A DNA stretch of 64,000 nucleotides from Catenuloplanes indicus (GTDB taxonomy: Bacteria; Actinomycetota; Actinomycetes; Mycobacteriales; Micromonosporaceae). Within the stretch, counting starts at the first letter, position 1. Every line of letters starts with the position of its first letter. Positions 1 to 8,806 of this stretch are shown piece by piece. A model generated the notes under the pieces. The model saw nothing but the letters and a program-made list of their open reading frames with translations. It was not told the origin of the DNA and ran no database searches. The stretch lies in NCBI RefSeq assembly GCF_030813715.1, contig NZ_JAUSUZ010000001.1, positions 8,600,501 through 8,664,500 on the forward strand, read 5' to 3'. A program made the position numbers and the translations under genes.

Positions 1-435
1 GTCGAAGATGATGTACATGATCCCCAGCCGCCGCGCGTTCGCGTGCTGGTTGCCGTGCGCGTCGGTGGCGAGCAGCCAGGCCAGCAGCTCGTCCGCGCGG
101 GCGTGGTCCGCGCTGTTGTTCGCGTTGATCGTCCAGTCCCAGGCCCGGCCCTCCTTATGCTCGGTGACCTCGGCGGCGCTGCACGCGCGGACGATGCCCG
201 AGTCGCCGGTGGCCGGGTAGGTCCGCAGCGCCAGCTCGCGGAAGCCGAGCGTGCCCGGCTTGGCCACCGGGTCGCAGGTGGTCTGCGGGTCGTAGGCCGC
301 GTGAGCGTCGATCGCGGCGCCGAACACCGGCGTGGTGGGCGGCACCGCGGCGGCCGGGACCGCCGCGACCAGCACGGCCAGCGTGGCCGCGGCGGCCGTG
401 ACCGCGCCGCGGCGAAGGACGGGGACGAGTCGCAT
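1..435 (-). CDS. Secreted protein of unknown function, 3' end outside window
   Basis: A minus-strand reading frame starts with ATG at 435 and stays open to base 1, so only the first 145 residues are present. GGAGG lies about 7 nt before the ATG. The N-terminus (MRLVPVLRRG, then an Ala-rich stretch ending AVPAAAV) is a Sec signal peptide. The mature part has two Cys residues and ends in GNQHANARRLGIMYIIF. That conserved end is familiar to me from secreted actinobacterial proteins of unknown role. It looks extracellular, but I cannot assign an activity. The other strand also carries open frames here, but they lack a signal peptide and resemble no family. Confidence 0.7.
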   Translation of the reverse strand, partial: MRLVPVLRRGAVTAAAATLAVLVAAVPAAAVPPTTPVFGAAIDAHAAYDPQTTCDPVAKPGTLGFRELALRTYPATGDSGIVRACSAAEVTEHKEGRAWDWTINANNSADHARADELLAWLLATDAHGNQHANARRLGIMYIIFD

Positions 436-736
436 CGGATCTCCTCCGGCTCAGGTCGGCGAGCGTGGCACGACGGAGTCCGGGCAGCGCGCACGGGACA
501 TTCACGCATGACCTCCCCCGTCATGCGGCAGACCATACACCCGCCTACGCCATGTAGATTTGTGCGATTCGATGGCAATAGTGCAGATAATTCGGCGCTA
601 TTGCCCGCTTTTGGGTAGCCGGGAATTCGGTGCGCGCGGAACTGCGCATGACGATTTGGTGTCGTCCGTCGCGCATTCCCGGACGGCCGGTTCTACTCAT
701 CACCGCACGACGTGTGACGAGACGGGGGAGAGCGGG

Positions 737-1717
737 ATGGGAGTGTCGGAGAAGTCCGCGGAGGACCCGCTGGCCGGCATGTTCGCCGAGCTGGCCGGGC
801 ATCTGGACGAGCGACAGCGCCGGCTGGTGATGGGCGCGCAGGCGCGGCGGCTGGGCCGGGGCGGCATCGCCGTGGTGGCCCGCGCGGCCGGGGTCAACCG
901 CAAGACCGTGGCCCGGGGCGTGGACGAGCTGGACGGCCGGGCCGAGCCGCCGGGCCGGGTCCGCGCCCCCGGCGCCGGGCGGCGTACCGCGGTCGAGGCC
1001 GACGACGGTCTGGAACGCGCGCTGTGGGACCTGATGGAGCCGCGGGACGCCGCGCGGTCGCCGTTGCGGTGGACGACCCGGTCGGTGCGCTGGCTGGCGG
1101 ACGCGCTCCGGGCCGCCGGGCATCCGGTCTCGACCTGGACGGTGCGCCGGTTGCTCGAGGCCGGCGGATTCCGCCGTCCGGCCGCGCCGAGCCGCGGCGG
1201 CCACGGCGGCTGGCCGGACGGGGAGCGCGAGCGCCGCTTCCGCCGCCTGGACGACCAGGCCGCGGCCTTCGTCGACGCCGGTGAGCCGGTGGTCAGCCTG
1301 GTCGCGTGGCGCGGCGGCATCCCGGAGGCCACCGGTGCGGACGGTGCGACGGTGGGCCTCGCCGACCGGCGGCACCGGGTGCCGGTCGGCGGCGACCGGG
1401 AGACGGCCGGGTTCGCCGTGTCGAGCCTGCGCCGCTGGTGGGCGATGGCCGGTGCGGGCGAGCATCCCGGTGCGCGGCGCATGCTGGTCGTGGCGGACAG
1501 CGTGCACGCCACCGAGCACCGCCACCCGTGGCTGCGCACCGGGCTGGCCGGGTTCGGCGGGGAGGCGGGGCTGGCCGTGGTGGCCGGCGATCTGCCGCCC
1601 GGCATCAGCCGGTGGAACCAGCTCGCACACCGGATGTCCGACCAGGTGGTGCTCCGGCCGCGGGGCGGGCCGACGGCCGGCTACCTGGTGGCGATCGGCG
1701 TCGTCGGCCCGGAATGA
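737..1717 (+). CDS. ISAzo13-like transposase-related protein with degraded catalytic triad
   Basis: The 326-residue protein follows the ISAzo13 transposase plan (Rhodopirellula-type DDE, PF07592). It has an N-terminal DERQRRL segment, an HTH around residues 44-64 (IAVVARAAGVNRKTVARGV), a linker with SPLRWTTRS, and an RNase H-like region. The usual catalytic motifs are altered. The first Asp (family PVISVDTKKKE) is Val189 in PVVSLVAWRGG. The second Asp is kept (D254, LVVADS). The Glu of SKWNKIEHR is Ala297 in SRWNQLAHR. The reading frame is nonetheless intact. No terminal inverted repeats or partner IS genes were seen. An upstream in-frame ATG at 560 is possible, but homology starts near 737. 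It is probably non-transposing, either a relic or a domesticated DNA-binding protein. Confidence 0.75.
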   Translation: MGVSEKSAEDPLAGMFAELAGHLDERQRRLVMGAQARRLGRGGIAVVARAAGVNRKTVARGVDELDGRAEPPGRVRAPGAGRRTAVEADDGLERALWDLMEPRDAARSPLRWTTRSVRWLADALRAAGHPVSTWTVRRLLEAGGFRRPAAPSRGGHGGWPDGERERRFRRLDDQAAAFVDAGEPVVSLVAWRGGIPEATGADGATVGLADRRHRVPVGGDRETAGFAVSSLRRWWAMAGAGEHPGARRMLVVADSVHATEHRHPWLRTGLAGFGGEAGLAVVAGDLPPGISRWNQLAHRMSDQVVLRPRGGPTAGYLVAIGVVGPE

Positions 1718-1864
1718 GCGCCGGTTGACCAAGTAATTTTCTCGCACGAACATAAGTGCGGCCGGCGGTGTTGGCAACGACGGCGTGCCGATCATTCACG
1801 GTACGGATATTTCCGTCGTATGCGCCGATCGACATTGACGCTCGTCCGCTCCCTCGACACTGTG

Positions 1865-1901
1865 GTGGCTCGCGGCCCGCACCGCGGGCCACCGGAGCCA
1901 C
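1865..1901 (+). promoter_or_regulatory. Strong 5'-leader hairpin abutting the Shine-Dalgarno
   Basis: GTGGCTC (1865-1871) pairs with GAGCCAC (1895-1901), and GGCCCGC (1874-1880) pairs with GCGGGCC (1884-1890) around an ACC loop. The structure ends right at the GGGGAG ribosome-binding site of the M15 peptidase gene. It could affect translation initiation or act as an attenuator. No U-run follows it. Confidence 0.45.
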
Positions 1902-1915
1902 GGGGAGTAGTCCGG

Positions 1916-2665
1916 ATGACGAGACAGAAGGTGTTCCGCCTGTTCATGGCGCTGTTCATGATGGTCTCCGCGACCGCCACGGTGAACGTGATGCTGGCGG
2001 GTCCGGCCCAGGCCGACGGGTGCTACACCTGGAGCCGCACGCTGCGCGAGGGCATGACCGGCGACGACGTCACGCAACTGCAGATACGCGTCGCGGGCTG
2101 GACCGACTCCGGCGAGGTGCTGTCCATCGACGGCGACTTCGGCCCGCGGACCACGGCCGCGGTGCGCAAGTTCCAGGCCGCGTACGGCCTGGGTGCCGAC
2201 GGCGTCGCCGGCCCGCAGACCGTCAACCAGATCTACGCCCTGCAGGACGACGACTGCAGCCCGATCCACTTCACGTTCGCCGAGGTCACGCAGTCGTCGA
2301 CGTGCGGCAGCCAGGCCAGCCTGCAGGGCGGTGCGGTGCCGGCCGCGCAGGTGCGGGAGAACCTGATCAGGTCGATGTGGCGGGCCGAGGCGCTGCGGCG
2401 CCAGCTCGACGACGCGCCGCTGGTCGTCACGTCCGGGTTCCGCAGCGTGGACTGCAACCGGCGGGTGGGCGGTGCCACCGGCAGCCGGCACACGTACGGT
2501 GACGCGCTCGACTTCACCGGCACGCCGAGCCTGTGCACCATCGCGCGGCAGGCCCGGACCGCGGGCTTCGCCGAGATCATCGGCCCCGGCGCCGCCGGCC
2601 ACGACGACCACACCCACCTGGCCGCGAAGCCGACCCGCAGCTGGTCCGCGCCGGACTGCTTCTGA
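1916..2665 (+). CDS. Secreted peptidoglycan-binding M15 family metallopeptidase
   Basis: This 249-residue protein probably trims cell-wall peptides (D-Ala-D-Ala carboxypeptidase or endopeptidase type). It has a signal peptide (about 1-33, ending AGPAQA), one PG_binding_1 domain (about 40-108, with the VLSIDGDFGPRT repeat motif), and a C-terminal M15/YcbK-like peptidase domain. The zinc ligands are visible: H192 and D199 in SRHTYGDALDF, and the terminal DDHTHL with H232/H234. Six Cys residues suggest disulfides outside the cell. The start is ATG 1916, 9 nt after GGGGAG; longer in-frame starts upstream would bury the signal peptide. It is followed 62 bp later by a second wall peptidase, so the two are likely co-expressed. 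Confidence 0.9.
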   Translation: MTRQKVFRLFMALFMMVSATATVNVMLAGPAQADGCYTWSRTLREGMTGDDVTQLQIRVAGWTDSGEVLSIDGDFGPRTTAAVRKFQAAYGLGADGVAGPQTVNQIYALQDDDCSPIHFTFAEVTQSSTCGSQASLQGGAVPAAQVRENLIRSMWRAEALRRQLDDAPLVVTSGFRSVDCNRRVGGATGSRHTYGDALDFTGTPSLCTIARQARTAGFAEIIGPGAAGHDDHTHLAAKPTRSWSAPDCF

Positions 2666-2727
2666 TCCCGCACCACCGCAACGATCGGGACCGCGCCGTC
2701 GCGGGGTCCCGGCGAGGAGGTCACCAC

Positions 2728-3681
2728 GTGCACACCCGGACATCGACCGGATCCCTGCTGCTCCGCCTGGCCGTCGCGGTCACCGTGGCGCTCGGCGGCG
2801 TCGTGCTCGCCGGCCCGGCGCAGCGGGCCGAGGCGTTCCCCGGCGCGTTCTTCCACACCCAGCGCCAGGGCAACCGTGGCGTCGACACCCAGGCCGTGCA
2901 GTACCTGCTGACGGCGCGCGGCCACGCGACCGACACCGACGGCGTCTTCGGCGCCGGCACGACCACCGCCGTGCGCGCGTTCCAGAGCGCGCGTGGGCTG
3001 ACCGCCGACGGCATCGTCGGCCCGCAGACCTGGGGCGCGCTCGTCGTCACTGTCCGCCAGGGCGACAACGGCCCGGCGGTCCGCGCGGTGCAGACGCTGC
3101 TGAACAAGAAGCGGCGGCTGTCGCTCACGGTCGACGGTGACTTCGGCTCCGGCACCCACGCGGCCGTGGTCGCGTTCCAGAACCACGCCGGCATCGCCGC
3201 CGACGGCATCGTCGGGCCGGCCACCTGGCAGAACCTGGTCTGGCACTACGCCTACCCGTCGCTGGCCGACATGTGCGACAAGGACCCGGACGGCAACGGC
3301 ACCGCGAACTGGGGGACCGGCGCCGCGATCGGCTCGCTGGAGGCGGCCGCCGCGTCGTTCGCCGGCAGCGGCAACGGGCAGCTGCCGCTGGGCGACGTCA
3401 GTTTCGAGCACGGCGGCGACATCCCCGGTCACAGCACGCACGAGACCGGGCTGGACGTCGACGTGTGGCCGATCCGCACTGACTCGGCACAGTGCACGGC
3501 CGGGCGGATCACCTGGCAGTCGTCCACCTACGACCGGGCGGCCACCCGGCTGCTGGTGCAGCGGATCCGGGCCACCGGGCGGATCGAGAGCATCTACTTC
3601 AACGACCCGACCCTGATCAGCGAGGGTCTGACCATCGACTACCCGAACCACGACAACCACCTGCACATCAACTACCTCTGA
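2728..3681 (+). CDS. Secreted murein endopeptidase (M74/MepA-like) with two peptidoglycan-binding domains
   Basis: The 317-residue product begins at GTG 2728, 7 nt after AGGAGG. It has a signal peptide (about 1-36), two tandem PG_binding_1 repeats (about 45-105 and 108-170, each ending DGIVGP.TW), and a C-terminal domain with the penicillin-insensitive murein endopeptidase signature. GHSTHETGLDVDVW supplies H238 and D245, and HDNHLHI supplies the final His. MepA enzymes of the LAS superfamily cut D-Ala-meso-DAP crosslinks. Fusion to two wall-binding modules suits a Gram-positive surface. Together with the upstream M15 enzyme it forms a wall-hydrolase pair, closed by a strong terminator at 3693. 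Confidence 0.88.
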   Translation: MHTRTSTGSLLLRLAVAVTVALGGVVLAGPAQRAEAFPGAFFHTQRQGNRGVDTQAVQYLLTARGHATDTDGVFGAGTTTAVRAFQSARGLTADGIVGPQTWGALVVTVRQGDNGPAVRAVQTLLNKKRRLSLTVDGDFGSGTHAAVVAFQNHAGIAADGIVGPATWQNLVWHYAYPSLADMCDKDPDGNGTANWGTGAAIGSLEAAAASFAGSGNGQLPLGDVSFEHGGDIPGHSTHETGLDVDVWPIRTDSAQCTAGRITWQSSTYDRAATRLLVQRIRATGRIESIYFNDPTLISEGLTIDYPNHDNHLHINYL

Positions 3682-3692
3682 CCGGTACGCGA

Positions 3693-3727
3693 CGCCAGGG
3701 GCCCGGCGATCCGCCGGGCCCCTGGCG
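3693..3727. terminator. Perfect 16-bp stem terminator
   Basis: CGCCAGGGGCCCGGCG (3693-3708) and its exact reverse complement (3712-3727) enclose a 3-nt loop, 11 bp after the M74 peptidase stop. There is no U-tract, as is usual for actinobacterial terminators. Confidence 0.75.
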
Positions 3728-3832
3728 TACCCCCCGTGGCCGTGGTCCCTGCCGTGTTCCGGCAATTCGCGGGACGTGACTCGGCCGGGTTCGTGCCTGG
3801 AACACCGCGGCGCCCGCCGCGAGGATGTGGGC

Positions 3833-4759
3833 ATGACGACCGACATCGCGATCCGCGCGGAGGGACTGACCAAGTTCTACGGCGGCGATCGCGGCATCGA
3901 GGACCTCGACCTGGAGGTCCGGGCCGGTGAGGTGCTGGGTTTCCTCGGGCCGAACGGGGCCGGGAAGACCACCTCCATCCGGTTGCTGCTGGACTATCTG
4001 CGCCCGACCCGGGGGCGCGTCACCGTGCTCGGGCTCGACCCGCGCCGGGACCGGGCCGCGCTGTACCGCCGCGTCGGATATCTCCCCGGCGAGCTGGCCT
4101 TCCCCGGGCGCGGGCGGGCCGACGAACTCCTCCGGTTCTTCGCCGCGGCCCGCGGCGGCGTCGCCTGGTCCCGGGTGACCGAGCTGGCCGACCGGCTCGA
4201 GCTGGACGTGTCCCGCCCGGTGCACGCGATGAGCAAGGGCAACAAGCAGAAGGTCGGTTTGGTGCAGGCGTTCATGCACCGGCCCGCGCTGCTGATCCTG
4301 GACGAGCCGACCAGCGGGCTCGACCCGCTGATGCAGCAGGAGTTCCTGGCGCTGGTACGCGACGCGCGCACCGACGGGCAGACCGTGCTGATGTCCTCGC
4401 ACGTGCTGGCCGAGGTGCAGCACGCGGCGGACCGGGTGGCGATCGTGCGCGCCGGGCGGCTGGCCGCGGTCGAGCGGGTCGAGTCGCTGGGCCGGCGCGC
4501 GGTCCGCACCGTCGAGATCCATTTCGCGGATCCGGTGGACGCGGCCGAGTTCGCCGCGCTGCCCGGCGTCACCGACGTGCTGGTGTCCGGCCCGGTGCTG
4601 ACCTGCACCGTGGACGGCCGGCTGGACCCGCTGATCAAGGCGGCAGCCCGGCACGACGTGGTCGACCTGCTGTCGGCGGAGCCGGACCTCGAGGAGACGT
4701 TCCTGTCGTACTACTACCACTCCGAAGGAGCCGGCGATGCTGCCCGCACTGGTGCGTAA
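3833..4759 (+). CDS. ABC transporter ATP-binding protein
   Basis: A 308-residue ATPase of the ABC-2/drug-exporter type. Walker A is GPNGAGKTTS, the signature is a variant (MSKGNKQKVGL), Walker B is LLILDEPTSGLDP, and the switch His is in MSSHVLAE. The MSKGNKQKV signature is common in this exporter subfamily. A roughly 80-residue C-terminal extension follows the NBD. ATG 3833 is chosen because the conserved N-terminus (IRAEGLTKFYGG) starts shortly after it. The last 23 bp overlap the next gene, a membrane permease, so the two are translationally coupled and form one transporter. The substrate is unknown. Confidence 0.9.
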   Translation: MTTDIAIRAEGLTKFYGGDRGIEDLDLEVRAGEVLGFLGPNGAGKTTSIRLLLDYLRPTRGRVTVLGLDPRRDRAALYRRVGYLPGELAFPGRGRADELLRFFAAARGGVAWSRVTELADRLELDVSRPVHAMSKGNKQKVGLVQAFMHRPALLILDEPTSGLDPLMQQEFLALVRDARTDGQTVLMSSHVLAEVQHAADRVAIVRAGRLAAVERVESLGRRAVRTVEIHFADPVDAAEFAALPGVTDVLVSGPVLTCTVDGRLDPLIKAAARHDVVDLLSAEPDLEETFLSYYYHSEGAGDAARTGA

Positions 4760-5525
4760 GACCTGGCGGGACGACCGCCGCGCGGTGCTCGGCTGGGCCG
4801 CGGGCGTGGCCGTGTTCACCGCGGTCTACTCCGGCTTCTTCGCGAGCTTCCAGGGTACGGCCGAGTTCAAGCAGGACGCGCTGCCGCGGGAGGTGCTGGA
4901 GTTCCTCGGCGTCGCCGACCTGCTCTCCCCGGCCGGATATCTGCAGGCCAGCGTGTTCAGCCTGCTCGGGCCGCTGCTGGTGATCATGTGTGCGGTGACG
5001 TTGACCGTGCGGACGATCGCCGGGCCGGAGGAGGACGGCGGCATGGAGCTGCTGCTGGCCAACCCGGTGTCCCGGGTCGCGTTCGCCGTGCAGCGCCTGG
5101 CCGCGTCCACGGCCGCCGCCACGCTCGTCGCGGCGCTGCCCGGTCTGGTGCTGCTGGTCGTGGTGCCGGTGATCGGCATGGACATCCCGCTGTCCCACGT
5201 GGCCGCGGCCGGTGCCGGGCTGGTCGCGCTGGTGTGGTGCTTCACCGGGATCGCCTTCCTGGCCGGCGCGGTCACCGGCCGGCGCGGGCCGGTCCTCGCC
5301 GTCACCGGCGCGATCGCGGTCGCGACGTACATGGCGCACGCGCTCAGTGGCGTGATCGACGGGACGGCCTGGATGCGGTGGCTGTCGCCGTTCCACTACT
5401 TCATCGGCACCGACCCGCTGGGTACCGGCTGGCATGTGGCGGAACTGCTGGTGCTCGTGGCGGTCGGCGCGGTCACCGCCGCGGCCGGCGTGCTGCTGTT
5501 CGATCGCCGTGACGTCGGTGTCTGA
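4737..5525 (+). CDS. ABC transporter permease (ABC-2 type)
   Basis: The 262-residue membrane protein has about six hydrophobic segments and the motif EEDGGMELLLANPVSR between helices 2 and 3. That motif is typical of ABC-2 permeases of antibiotic or lipid exporters. GAAGGAG lies 6-7 nt before its ATG. It begins inside the preceding ATPase gene and is the evident membrane partner of that ATPase. The next gene, a PucR-type regulator, begins within its last codons, suggesting a three-gene operon. Confidence 0.87.
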   Translation: MLPALVRKTWRDDRRAVLGWAAGVAVFTAVYSGFFASFQGTAEFKQDALPREVLEFLGVADLLSPAGYLQASVFSLLGPLLVIMCAVTLTVRTIAGPEEDGGMELLLANPVSRVAFAVQRLAASTAAATLVAALPGLVLLVVVPVIGMDIPLSHVAAAGAGLVALVWCFTGIAFLAGAVTGRRGPVLAVTGAIAVATYMAHALSGVIDGTAWMRWLSPFHYFIGTDPLGTGWHVAELLVLVAVGAVTAAAGVLLFDRRDVGV

Positions 5526-6636
5526 CGACGACCGGCTCGCCTCGCCGCCCGCTACCGGAACGTCTCTGCCGGGACAGCCGGGGGACGGCGCGGACCGTCT
5601 CGCCGCGGGGTGCGCGGCGCTGCTGGCGATGCCGGCCGGTGTGGAACGGGACCGCGCGGCCGCATCGCTCGGTGCGCACGCCGCCGACGCCGGCCTGCGG
5701 CTGCCGCAGCTCGTCGACGGCGTGCTCCGCGCCGCCACACTGCACTGGCATCCGACCGCGGGCCTGGCGGCCGGCGCCGCACACGCGCGGGCCGGCACGC
5801 TGCTGGACACGATCCGGGTGCTGATCGCCGCGATCCTCGACGGATACACCGATCAGACCAGAGCCGAACTCAGCCGGTACGACCGGGACCGCACCGCGTT
5901 CGTCAACGACCTGCTCACCGGCCGTGCAGACCAGGGCGGGCTGGCCGAGCGGGCCGGCCGCTACGGCATCCGGCTCTCCGCCACGCACGTGGTCCTGATC
6001 GCCCGGTCACCCGGCATCGGTATCGACGTCGTGCACCGGATCGACGCCGCGCTCGCCGACCGGTTCGGTGAGGGCAACACGCTGACCACGCTGCGCGACG
6101 GCGACCTGGTCTGCATCAGTGCCGGCGGCCTGCGCGGCATCGCGGCCGAACTCGCCCACCAGCTCCTCGGCACGCTCGGTGCCGGCCGCTGGCAGATCGC
6201 GGTCGGCCGCGCCCACCGAGGCCTGACCGGGCTGGCCCGATCGCTGGACGAGGCCCGCGGCACGCTCGACCACGCGGCCGCGCTGGGCTTCACCGCGCCC
6301 GTGCTGCACGCGGCCGACCTACTCGTCTTCCCGGTGCTGCTGCGCGACCGGGACGCGATCACCGACCTGGTCGCCACGGTCCTCGGCCCACTGGAGACCG
6401 CGCGCGGCGGTGCCCGGCCGTACCTGGAGACGCTCTCCGTGCTCTTCGACAACCAGGGCAACCACGCGGCCACGGCACGGCAGATGCACCTGTCCGTGCG
6501 CGCGGTCACCTACCGCCTCGACCGCATCCGGGCGATCACCGGCTACCACCCGGGCGAACCCACCCAGCGCTTCACGCTGCACGCCGCCGTCCTCGGCGCC
6601 CGCCTGCTCGGCTGGCCACCGACGCCCTCCGACTGA
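5518..6636 (+). CDS. PucR-family transcriptional regulator (C-terminal HTH_30)
   Basis: A 372-residue regulator. The N-terminal about 120 residues are helical, the centre resembles the GGDEF-like CdaR/PucR domain, and the C-terminus has the PucR HTH. Its hallmark is LSVLFDNQGNHAATARQMHLSVRAVTYRLDRI, with a final KxTG-like helix (RAITGYHP). GTG 5518 is chosen as start; it overlaps the permease stop by 8 bp. The open frame extends further upstream but only inside the permease gene. Overlap with an exporter operon suggests it controls that transporter. The ligand is unknown. Confidence 0.85.
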   Translation: MSDDDRLASPPATGTSLPGQPGDGADRLAAGCAALLAMPAGVERDRAAASLGAHAADAGLRLPQLVDGVLRAATLHWHPTAGLAAGAAHARAGTLLDTIRVLIAAILDGYTDQTRAELSRYDRDRTAFVNDLLTGRADQGGLAERAGRYGIRLSATHVVLIARSPGIGIDVVHRIDAALADRFGEGNTLTTLRDGDLVCISAGGLRGIAAELAHQLLGTLGAGRWQIAVGRAHRGLTGLARSLDEARGTLDHAAALGFTAPVLHAADLLVFPVLLRDRDAITDLVATVLGPLETARGGARPYLETLSVLFDNQGNHAATARQMHLSVRAVTYRLDRIRAITGYHPGEPTQRFTLHAAVLGARLLGWPPTPSD

Positions 6637-6709
6637 CCGGAGCCGCCGCCGCAGTCCGGCCGGCGTGGTGTGCCGTCGGGCGTCGGGGAGGTCATGCCGT
6701 CCGGTCACC

Positions 6710-6755
6710 CGCTGAGGGCCGCGACCTCGGCGAGATCGCGGCCCGGCGCTCAGCG
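6710..6755. terminator. Bidirectional hairpin between convergent genes
   Basis: Two stacked arms, CGCTGAG/CTCAGCG outside and GGCCGCGA/TCGCGGCC inside, surround an 11-nt loop. The hairpin lies between the PucR gene stop (6636) and the stop of the convergent M4 peptidase gene (6767). Confidence 0.65.
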
Positions 6756-6766
6756 ATGCAACAGCG

Positions 6767-8806
6767 TCAGAATTGCAGCGACCAGGACGCGATCGAGCCG
6801 GTGTCCCGGGAACTCCTGTCGCGGACGCGGAGCTTCCAGACGCCGTTCGGTTGCTTCGACGACACGTCCAGGACGTACGTCTTGTCGATGCTGTCGTAGT
6901 ATCCGTACCCGCGATTATGGACGTTGTAGACCGTGCCGTCCGGGGCGATCACGTCCACGACCAGGTCGCGCGGCTCGCCGTGGTAGATCAGGACCTTGAC
7001 CTTCAGATCGCGAGGCGACGTCGGCTGATCGGTGACGGTGATCGGCGACTCGGCCTCGCCGATCGGGCCGTCGGGGATGACGATGCGGTTCGTGTTCGAG
7101 AAGTAGTTGCTCTCCACCGGCGGCAGCTCTCCCGGCGGCGGATCGCCCGGACCGGTGCACACGGCGTCGGAGCCGGAGACGTTCACCGCGGACCAGGCGG
7201 CCTGCACGGCCCGGTACTCGTCGTTGCACGTGCCGTACAGGTCCGCAGCGGCCTTGAGCGTGTCCTGCCGGGCCTTGCGGTACGACTCGGTGCTGGTGAA
7301 GTGCGCGTCGAGGGCACGGAACCAGATCCTCGCCGCCCGTTCCCGGCCGATGCCGGTGACGGTGGAGCCGTCGCAGGTCGGGCTCGGCTTCGGTCCGCCG
7401 GACGAGCCCTCCGCGAGCAGGTAGAAGAAGTGGTTTCCCGGACCCGAGGTGTAATGCGGATCGTAGTCCGGCCAGGGGAACTGGTAACAGTCGAAGGATC
7501 GGCCGTCCAGGCTGGGCTGGTACATGTAACGCAACGGCCGGCCGTCGCCGAACAGGTTGATCTCCTCGCCGATGTCGTAGTCACCGGGGTCGTTGACGTT
7601 GTTGGCGGCGAACTCGACCATCGAGCCGAAGATGTCACTGGTCGCCTCGTTGAGGCCGCCCGCGTCGTCGTTGTACTCCAGGCCGGCGAGCGAATCGGTC
7701 AGCCCGTGGCTGAGTTCGTGGGCGACCACGTCGAGCGCCACCAACGGGTTGGCGTTGTCCCGGCCGTCGCCGAACGTCACGTTCGTCCCGTCCCAGAAGG
7801 CATTGGTGTAGTTCCAGCCGTAGTGGACTCGCGCCCGGACGCCCTTGCCGTCGCCACGGATGCCGGTGCGTCGGTGGACGGTCCTGAAGTAGTCCCAGGT
7901 CTGTGCGGCACCGTAGTGCGCATCGACACCGGCCGAGTTGCGGTCCGACTGCGTCCCGTTGCCCCAGGCGTTGTCGGCGTCCCACAGGGTGCTGCACAGG
8001 TTGGTGTTGTTGCCGAACGTGCAGGTGTCGTTGTCGCCCCGGGACGGATCCGTCAGCGCGAAGCTGCCCCCCGAACCCGGCTTGGTGTCGAGCGGTACGG
8101 CTCCGTTGAAGATGCCGAGGCCGGAACCCTTTGCCGGCACGCCGGCGGCTGCGCGCGCCACCGGCCCCGGTGCCGCCGCCGCTGCCGTGAGCTGCTCGGA
8201 CGGGATGAACACGCGTACGTCATCCCAGCGCTGGAGCACGGCGCCCGTGTGGGCGTCGACGATGACGTTCTCCTTGCTCGGGGTCTGGCCGTCCGCACGT
8301 GTTCCGGACAGCCGCACCTGCCAGGCGAGCCGCGGAGTCGGTACGGCGTCCACGATCAGCGTGCTGCCGAGCACCCCCGTCAGGGTGCCCTCGAACCCCT
8401 GCTTGGCCGCGTCGGCGGCCTGCCCTGCGGTCTTCTTCGGAGTGATGGACGGCAACGAGATCGCATCCGGCTGCGCCACGTCCGCTCCGGCGAACCGCCC
8501 GGCCGCGTCGCTGTGCACGACGAAGTCACCGCCCCGCACCGGCAGGCCCCGATACGTCCGCTGATAGCGGGTATGGGAGGCGCCCGAGGCGTCGATGATG
8601 ACCCGCCCGGCAATGTACTTCTCGCCGTCTACGCCCTTGATCGCCGCTCGGTGCGCCGACACGGCTTGTTCGGCCCGGGCCAGCGCGGCGGCGCGGTCGG
8701 GCACCCGATCGCCTCCGGACGGCGCGCCCTGCGCGGCCGTCGGCACTCCGGCCGCCAATCCCAGCACCACAGCGATGATGCCGGTCGAGGCAAGCATGCT
8801 CCTCAC
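6767..8806 (-). CDS. Secreted M4 (thermolysin-family) zinc metallopeptidase with P-domain
   Basis: A 679-residue preproenzyme. It has a signal peptide (about 1-27), an FTP/PepSY-type propeptide (about 35-200), and an M4 catalytic domain with HELSH at 363-367, the third zinc ligand E387 in GGLNEATSD, and catalytic H459 in GPGNHFF. After a Pro-rich linker (about 553-565) comes a C-terminal proprotein-convertase P-domain (about 566-679, ending SIASWSLQF). These enzymes are secreted as zymogens that cleave themselves. The start is GTG 8806, preceded by GGGAGGAG. The gene is transcribed alone and ends at the bidirectional hairpin. Confidence 0.95.
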   Translation of the reverse strand: MRSMLASTGIIAVVLGLAAGVPTAAQGAPSGGDRVPDRAAALARAEQAVSAHRAAIKGVDGEKYIAGRVIIDASGASHTRYQRTYRGLPVRGGDFVVHSDAAGRFAGADVAQPDAISLPSITPKKTAGQAADAAKQGFEGTLTGVLGSTLIVDAVPTPRLAWQVRLSGTRADGQTPSKENVIVDAHTGAVLQRWDDVRVFIPSEQLTAAAAAPGPVARAAAGVPAKGSGLGIFNGAVPLDTKPGSGGSFALTDPSRGDNDTCTFGNNTNLCSTLWDADNAWGNGTQSDRNSAGVDAHYGAAQTWDYFRTVHRRTGIRGDGKGVRARVHYGWNYTNAFWDGTNVTFGDGRDNANPLVALDVVAHELSHGLTDSLAGLEYNDDAGGLNEATSDIFGSMVEFAANNVNDPGDYDIGEEINLFGDGRPLRYMYQPSLDGRSFDCYQFPWPDYDPHYTSGPGNHFFYLLAEGSSGGPKPSPTCDGSTVTGIGRERAARIWFRALDAHFTSTESYRKARQDTLKAAADLYGTCNDEYRAVQAAWSAVNVSGSDAVCTGPGDPPPGELPPVESNYFSNTNRIVIPDGPIGEAESPITVTDQPTSPRDLKVKVLIYHGEPRDLVVDVIAPDGTVYNVHNRGYGYYDSIDKTYVLDVSSKQPNGVWKLRVRDRSSRDTGSIASWSLQF

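Noticed and set aside
560-736. An N-terminal extension of the transposase-related protein from ATG 560
   Set aside because: The extra 59 residues do not resemble ISAzo13 transposases and cover A/T-richer promoter-like sequence; ATG 737 fits the family start better.
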